DNA from: Acidobacteriota bacterium
Lineage (GTDB): Bacteria > Acidobacteriota > UBA6911 > RPQK01 > JAPXNP01
Assembly: GCA_030597245.1 (NCBI GenBank)
Contig: JAUVSF010000005.1
Location: 1-32,554 of the forward strand
Reading direction: 5' to 3'
DNA length: 32,554 nt
Position 1 is the first letter of the stretch. Each line of letters opens with the position of its first letter. The notes under the pieces were generated by a model. That model saw only the letters and a program-made list of their open reading frames with translations. It had not been told where the DNA came from and searched no databases. Positions 27,021-32,554 of this stretch are shown here, in pieces. The translations under genes were made by a program, and so were the position numbers.

Positions 27021-29882
27021 TTAGAACGAGTACTTCAGGGCGATCTCGATTTCCCTTGCTCGAGCAGCACCAAAAATCTTGCCAAACAGGTCGGTTCCGA
27101 AACTCGAGTTTGGGCGGTCGAAATTGACGTTGTTAAAGGCGTTGAAAAACTCGAGCCGAAACTCCAGCAAATCTCCGTCTGAGAAGCGTGTCTGCTTAAT
27201 CACGCTGAGATCCCAAGCCTGGTAGCCCGGACTTGTCAAAATGTTCCGGCCCGAGTTTCCGAAGCTATAGGGGGCCGGCTCAGCAAAAGCACTTGTGTCG
27301 AACCATTGATCAATTGACCGAGCACTTGAAGGAAGGACACCGGAAGAGAGTCGGTCGGGACGGTCTCCGTAAACACCGTCGTTGTTTAAGTCGCCCGGGA
27401 GCGTAACAGAAAAGGCCCTCCCATCTCGAATCTCGGTAATCCCGGAGAGGCGCCAGCCGTCGATGGCCCAGTTAACCCAGGCAGAGGTGTCCTGGAAGGG
27501 GCCCAGAGACGTCAAAGGCAAGTCGACAATGTAGTTGAGGAAAAATCGGCGTTTTGGAACCCAGTTCGATGTCGCCTTTTCCGCTCTCAAGTTCCTTGGA
27601 TTTGATGGATCTCCCCAGATTTCATCGGAAAGGATGCTATTCCACTCAAATCCTGAGCGTAGTGATAAGCCGGCCGAGAGTCTCTTCTGAGCCGTGAAGT
27701 CCAAACTGTGTCCCGTAAAACTCCCGCCATCATTGACGATTGAGAATCGGCCGAAATTGGGGTTTGGTCGCCGTTCCTGGATTTGTCCTTCACCGGGCAA
27801 CGGCACGTTTCCCGGAATGACGCGTGTCGCACTCGAGCCTTTCCGACCTACATATGCCACCTCGAAGCTCCAGTTCCTGACGAACTCGTTGTTGACCGCC
27901 AGCCTCCAGTAGTGCCCGTACGCGTTGCTCAACCGGGGTTCCATCCCGCGCATCGTCATTTCGGCTGTGGCATCGCTTCCAAAAGGGTCTTCGATGTCGA
28001 TGGTCGGCTCAGTGTTTGACGATTCTGCACTCTCAACAAAGTAGAACGGGTAGTTTCGGGTGAGTGAACGGGTAAAGTACCATTGGCTCGGCGGATTGTA
28101 CCAGATGGAATAACTTGCCCTTACTACCAGTTGATTGGTCCCCATCGGGCTCAAGGACAGGCCAAGATGCGGAGACCAGTCATTCTTGTCTGGGAAAACC
28201 AAAGACCCCGGCACTGCACCATCGAACCCCAGCTCAGAGGCACGCTGCGAACCGGCGATAATGATTTCCCCATCGACCGGTGGCTCGAATAGCAGAGGAT
28301 AAAACCCCGAAACGTTGTCGGCGATCGAATGATAAGGGGGGATGAATCGATACGTCATCCCGTACGAGAAAGACAGGTTGGGTTTCGCTTTCCACTGGTC
28401 TCGGAATGAGAACTCCAACTGGTTTCGTCTCAGGTCTGCACGATCAGATCCAATCCCATGAGACGCGGAATCGGGTATCCCCAGCAGAAAGTCTGCAAAA
28501 CCGTCGCCTGTGAAGGTGCCGTTATAAGAAAACGCTCCTCTGTAACGTCCATCAGACCTGAAGTTATTCAGTTGACGTCCCGTGATTTCGAAGCTTGCTC
28601 GAAAGGTATGATTATTCTTAACGTAAGTAAGACTCGTATCTAGAGAGAGGCGGTTCCGGACTGAACTCTCTGGCGATGACCGGTCCCCAAACGATGTATA
28701 TCCGGTCAGGTTGAAGGCCGGATATCCCTCCTCGAGGGGATCGTTGATTCTGAGGCCCTCGATCCCGAGTGATTCCAGCAATCCCTCATTTCCGGCATTC
28801 CTTGAAAGACCATAGTCGCTGCTTCGGTCGAACTCGAGCTTCGCAAATGTAAGCAGTCGGTCGGATGCCGACCAGTTATAAGACAAGGAAGCCTCGTGGT
28901 CTCTCCCCACCGTGTCAGAGTTGAAAGTTGGAAAATTATGCACACGAACACGGTTGGCTCTGGTGTAGACATACTCAACGAAGAGCTTGGATCGAGGGTT
29001 CAGATCTATATCGGCCCTGGTACTGAAGTGATCATGGTTCCGTACCAGCGGATCATTGTTCACATAGTTACGATCTGGATCCTCTCTGTTCGGGTCGGGA
29101 ATGACATCCAGGAGTCGCAGAGCAACCGGACTGATGCGGTCTTTAGGGATTCTGTTGTCGGGAAAAGGGAGTCCGGTCAACGGGTCGATGATCGGGACCT
29201 CCAAAGCGCTGAAGTCGCCGCCTTTCATAGCTGGACTCGGAACATGGGATAGAAGAGTGGAGCCCTGGTTAATTCTCAATCCGTCATAGCTGCCGAACAA
29301 AAAGATCGCAGACGAAAGCTGCATTCCCAACGTGAAACCGAACTGGTTCCTTTTATATTCCGGCAGGGGCTCGCCAGGAGGATCGAAGTAGTTTGGCGCA
29401 TCGAAGTTGTCATTGCGGTGGAATTCATAAAGCGATCCGTAAAACCTGCCCTGCTTCCTGGCCGGAAAGGGATTAATGAGGTCGGATAGGTTCTGAGAGT
29501 TCAGGGTCGAGGTTTTAGTGACGCCAATTTCGTACTCGCGAATGGCGGCAAGCGATGAATCGCCTTCCTCTTCCGGTTTCAGGTTGAGTTCTCGAGTTTC
29601 TCCCTCCTCAACTAGAATCTTTGTTAAGAGGGTCTGACCACCCTTGTCCTGGCGATAAATTCGATAGTGCCCAGGGGGGAGCTGAACTGAGAATTGTCCG
29701 GCATCATCCGTCTTAACGGTAGTCTCTTCACCAGTCGAAGAATTGACGACCAGCAGCTCAGCATTCGGAGCAGCAGCCCCGGAGGTTTCCTGGACAGTTC
29801 CTTCCACAGTAGCCGTAGCGGCGAACACTCTTCCACCCAGAACGAGAAGAGTCAAAAACGCCAGCATCGACACCCGCTTCAT
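27021..29882 (-). CDS. Oar-like TonB-dependent-receptor-type outer membrane beta-barrel with N-terminal carboxypeptidase-regulatory (CnaB-like) domain; plug seems absent
   Basis: Signal peptide; VEGTVQETSGAAAPNAELLVVNSSTGEETTVKTDDAGQFSVQLPPGHYRI; FYGSLYEFHRNDNFDAPNYFDPPGEPLPEYKRNQFGFTLG...FGSYDGLRINQG; terminal IEIALKYSF (C-terminal Phe, BAM-type). Confidence 0.88.
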   Translation of the reverse strand: MKRVSMLAFLTLLVLGGRVFAATATVEGTVQETSGAAAPNAELLVVNSSTGEETTVKTDDAGQFSVQLPPGHYRIYRQDKGGQTLLTKILVEEGETRELNLKPEEEGDSSLAAIREYEIGVTKTSTLNSQNLSDLINPFPARKQGRFYGSLYEFHRNDNFDAPNYFDPPGEPLPEYKRNQFGFTLGMQLSSAIFLFGSYDGLRINQGSTLLSHVPSPAMKGGDFSALEVPIIDPLTGLPFPDNRIPKDRISPVALRLLDVIPDPNREDPDRNYVNNDPLVRNHDHFSTRADIDLNPRSKLFVEYVYTRANRVRVHNFPTFNSDTVGRDHEASLSYNWSASDRLLTFAKLEFDRSSDYGLSRNAGNEGLLESLGIEGLRINDPLEEGYPAFNLTGYTSFGDRSSPESSVRNRLSLDTSLTYVKNNHTFRASFEITGRQLNNFRSDGRYRGAFSYNGTFTGDGFADFLLGIPDSASHGIGSDRADLRRNQLEFSFRDQWKAKPNLSFSYGMTYRFIPPYHSIADNVSGFYPLLFEPPVDGEIIIAGSQRASELGFDGAVPGSLVFPDKNDWSPHLGLSLSPMGTNQLVVRASYSIWYNPPSQWYFTRSLTRNYPFYFVESAESSNTEPTIDIEDPFGSDATAEMTMRGMEPRLSNAYGHYWRLAVNNEFVRNWSFEVAYVGRKGSSATRVIPGNVPLPGEGQIQERRPNPNFGRFSIVNDGGSFTGHSLDFTAQKRLSAGLSLRSGFEWNSILSDEIWGDPSNPRNLRAEKATSNWVPKRRFFLNYIVDLPLTSLGPFQDTSAWVNWAIDGWRLSGITEIRDGRAFSVTLPGDLNNDGVYGDRPDRLSSGVLPSSARSIDQWFDTSAFAEPAPYSFGNSGRNILTSPGYQAWDLSVIKQTRFSDGDLLEFRLEFFNAFNNVNFDRPNSSFGTDLFGKIFGAARAREIEIALKYSF

Positions 29883-30571
29883 AATATAAGTTTACCCGAA
29901 ATGATCATGTTTTGGACCGGAAAAATCGCCCTCAAGACAGGCTCGTTTCCCGGTGTGTCAAATTCAAACACAATTGTCTCGTCATCAGTTGTGACGACAG
30001 GAACGCCTTCGAGGTTTCTCGGAAAAACGAATTTTGCCCCCACGCTGGCCTCCCTCGGCGGGTAATAGGCATCAAGTTGAATTCTCGGGAAACTCTCTGT
30101 CGAGAGGTAAGCCCGGTTCTTCAGGGTTTCCAGGGACTGTCTTTCAAGAAACCGATCGAAGCCCGATTCCCGGTTATGGTCATTGGAGCGAAAACTGACA
30201 GCCACAATGATCCACTTGGAGACATCGAGATCGACGATCTCTGCTATCTGGTGATCAACTCGTTGCTTCTCCTCATCGGGTAACTGATCGTAGCCGAGGT
30301 TGATCAGCTGGACTCGAGCGTATGCTTTGCGAACGGGTTCGGCGGAAAGGAGCCTCACAAAGTAGGTACTATAGATCTCCTTTTCACCCTGTATGCCACT
30401 GCCAACCCCCCCCACAACCCGCGTGAAGGTTTCCTGACGCACCCAAGCCGATTTGGTCAAGATTTCGACAGCTTCCGGAAGACTCCAGCTCCGGAATGCG
30501 TCTTCTGCTCGGGACGGGCTCGAGACCACCGGGACGAAGCTGAGAATTAAGAAGATGATTGAGACTCGCAT
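29879..30571 (-). CDS. Secreted hypothetical protein, translationally coupled to the Oar-like protein
   Basis: Signal peptide MRVSIIFLILSFVPVVSSPSRA; WSLPEAVEILTKSAWVRQETF...GVGSGIQGEKEIYSTYFVRLLSAEPVRKAYARVQ; stop overlaps the 29882 start by ATGA. Confidence 0.75.
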   Translation of the reverse strand: MRVSIIFLILSFVPVVSSPSRAEDAFRSWSLPEAVEILTKSAWVRQETFTRVVGGVGSGIQGEKEIYSTYFVRLLSAEPVRKAYARVQLINLGYDQLPDEEKQRVDHQIAEIVDLDVSKWIIVAVSFRSNDHNRESGFDRFLERQSLETLKNRAYLSTESFPRIQLDAYYPPREASVGAKFVFPRNLEGVPVVTTDDETIVFEFDTPGNEPVLRAIFPVQNMIISGKLIL

Positions 30572-30760
30572 GCGTTCCGGGTCACCGACACCAAAGACGA
30601 ACAGGGACAGCTTAAGTATGCTGCCCGAAGGCCTCTCAGTTCAAGTTGCGACACAACCTCCTAACCCCTTCGTGACATAATAGCGGGGGTCGTTATCGGT
30701 GTATCGTTCCAAGGTAAAATTCAGCAACGCTGACACCAACCCAATTTAGAAGAATATGCG

Positions 30761-32506
30761 ATGAATCTGACACTCATCCGCCGCAGAATCTTCTCAATAA
30801 TCCTCTTGGCTTTCACCTGTTCCTGGCTCCCTGCACAGTCCATTAACGAGTACCGGCAGCAGGTTTCGAGTTTGATGATTGATTTCCGGTGGGAGGAAGC
30901 CCTTCATCTTGCACGTGCAGGGCTGGAGCAGTTTCCCAAGGATCCTGATCTGTTAGTCGCAGCAGGGGCGCTCTCGATGAAGCTCGGAAAGACTTCGGAA
31001 AGTGCACGTCTGGTCAGGAGAGCTCTGCAGCAACCGCAGGTGAATCCTACCCTCTTAGGGATTCTTGCCGATCTGAGATTGACCGGTGGGGATTCCGGAG
31101 CTGCCGTTGCCCTATATGAGAAGGCGCTCGAGGCTGGAAACGATCAAGCCTCGCTTCGATACCAACTCGCCAGGGCTCTTCTTGAGCAAGGCCGTGAGGA
31201 GGAGGCTCTGGAGAGTAGTGCTCGGGCGGTGGAACTGGATGGGCAGAATCCGAAGTACAGAAGTCTTTACGCATCGCTGTTGGATCGGAGCGGCCAGCCT
31301 GATAAAGCCGTACTGGAGTTGAAGCTGGCTCGAGCCCTGGCTCCGGAGGATGCTCGAATACTGTTGCGATTGAGCGACAAACAGAGACATCTGGGTCATC
31401 CCGGCCGCGCCATTGAGTTCCTCGAAATGGCCCGCGAAGTGGACCCCGAGAATCCGCTTTATCCGTCACTTCTGGCCGAACTGTATCAGGAACTGGGTGT
31501 GGCCTCGGAAGCGGAGGCTGCCGGCAAGACCGCCGCCAGGCTGGACAGTGCATTCGAACTCTATATGAAAGCCTTGGAACTGGTTTCAGAAGGCCGACCC
31601 TCGGAAGCGGTACCACTCTTAGAGAAAGCCACGGCTGAGGCTCCCGAGTTCGCGACGGGAACGCTCTTTCTCGCTCATCTGTACCGCAAGGTAGGAGAGC
31701 CCGAAAAGGCTCTCGAGCTGTACAATCAGATCCTTGAGCACAATCCCTCCAGCTCTCGGGCTACTCAAGAGTTGGCCTGGCTGTACGTGACCCGTGGCGA
31801 TTTCGACTCGGCCGTTTCATTACTCGAGGCTTCAACTCAGAGACAGGACAATCTGCATCTACTCGAGGGCTACCGGAAGCAGTTAGCTGAAGATTGGGAT
31901 GGAGCGATCTCAGAGTTCATGAAGGTGGAACCGGCCTATCCCCTGGATACGGGCGTGTTGTTGCAACTTAGTTTCTGCCTCAGCTCAGTGGGGAGGGCAG
32001 AAGAGGCTCTCCGCTATCTCGAGAAAGCCTACACGGTCAGCCCCGGGGATGCTGAGATTGAGAACGCAGCTCGTAGAGTGCGTTTCGAACACGCGGTCAG
32101 GATGGAGAATCAGGGCCGGTGGGCGGCCGCCTTGCCGCTACTCGAGCGCCTTTGCCTGGAAGAGGAGAACGCTGAGTATCGGCTTCATAAGGCCTATGCG
32201 GAACAGAAACTGGGCCGTTTCAGGGAAGCGATCGAGGATTACAGGAGTGGCCTCCGCCTCGATCCGGAGGCTTCTTGGGCTCGTATCAATCTGGCAGTAT
32301 GCCTGGATGCACTCTTCCTCTACCACGAAGCTACTGAGCAGTGGCAGTATCTGGTAACACAGGACCCTCAGCCCAAGCACATCTACGGATTGGGCCTGAG
32401 TCTAATCCGATACTGGAAGCTGAAGGAGGGTTGGTCGTTGGTTGAGCAGGCAGCTACTGCAGGTCACCTGCCGGCTGAGAAGTTGTTGAAGCGGAGAAGA
32501 CGGTGA
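30761..32506 (+). CDS. Secreted TPR-repeat protein
   Basis: Signal-like N-terminus; repeated TPR signatures (KPEKALELYNQILEHNPSSSRATQELAWLYVTRGDFDSAVSLLE; RFREAIEDYRSGLRLDPEASWARINLAVCL). Confidence 0.9.
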   Translation: MNLTLIRRRIFSIILLAFTCSWLPAQSINEYRQQVSSLMIDFRWEEALHLARAGLEQFPKDPDLLVAAGALSMKLGKTSESARLVRRALQQPQVNPTLLGILADLRLTGGDSGAAVALYEKALEAGNDQASLRYQLARALLEQGREEEALESSARAVELDGQNPKYRSLYASLLDRSGQPDKAVLELKLARALAPEDARILLRLSDKQRHLGHPGRAIEFLEMAREVDPENPLYPSLLAELYQELGVASEAEAAGKTAARLDSAFELYMKALELVSEGRPSEAVPLLEKATAEAPEFATGTLFLAHLYRKVGEPEKALELYNQILEHNPSSSRATQELAWLYVTRGDFDSAVSLLEASTQRQDNLHLLEGYRKQLAEDWDGAISEFMKVEPAYPLDTGVLLQLSFCLSSVGRAEEALRYLEKAYTVSPGDAEIENAARRVRFEHAVRMENQGRWAAALPLLERLCLEEENAEYRLHKAYAEQKLGRFREAIEDYRSGLRLDPEASWARINLAVCLDALFLYHEATEQWQYLVTQDPQPKHIYGLGLSLIRYWKLKEGWSLVEQAATAGHLPAEKLLKRRRR

Positions 32507-32516
32507 CGGGTAGGGT

Positions 32517-32554
32517 CGGTTATCGGTTATCGGTCATCGGTCATCGGTGAACGG
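32517..32554. repeat. Heptamer array CGGTTAT/CGGTCAT, at least 5 units, runs off window end
   Basis: cggttat cggttat cggtcat cggtcat cggtgaa cgg; same unit family as 8612-8640. Confidence 0.95.

Overview
The window is a bacterial chromosomal segment of about 32.6 kb. Its Oar-like outer-membrane protein and secreted families look Acidobacteriota-like, which is inference. It opens with the end of a histidine operon (hisF 3' end, hisIE). After that come: an MlaF-like ABC ATPase with an N-terminal membrane anchor, thiol peroxidase (tpx), an M20 peptidase, a small membrane subunit plus SSS-family symporter, an M19 dipeptidase, a D-threonine-aldolase-like PLP enzyme, a PHP-type phosphodiesterase, two secreted proteins (one with DUF4091-like features), a DinB-like protein, an M28 peptidase, a BtuCDF-type ABC importer, a GH88/SDR pair divergent from a sugar isomerase/cupin/Gfo-Idh-MocA cluster, a phosphofructokinase with the PPi-type signature, a 953-aa Oar-like beta-barrel that seems to lack a plug, its coupled secreted partner, and a TPR protein. 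I see no rRNA, tRNA, CRISPR array, transposase or phage gene. The most unusual signal is in the spacers. Many intergenic regions carry degenerate tandem arrays whose unit sequence differs from spacer to spacer but whose period is almost always 7 bp. Two diverged copies of a ~170-bp palindromic element have ends that are themselves built of heptamers, and further small dispersed hairpin families lie in the same spacers. All statements come from reading the sequence; no searches or folding programs were run.
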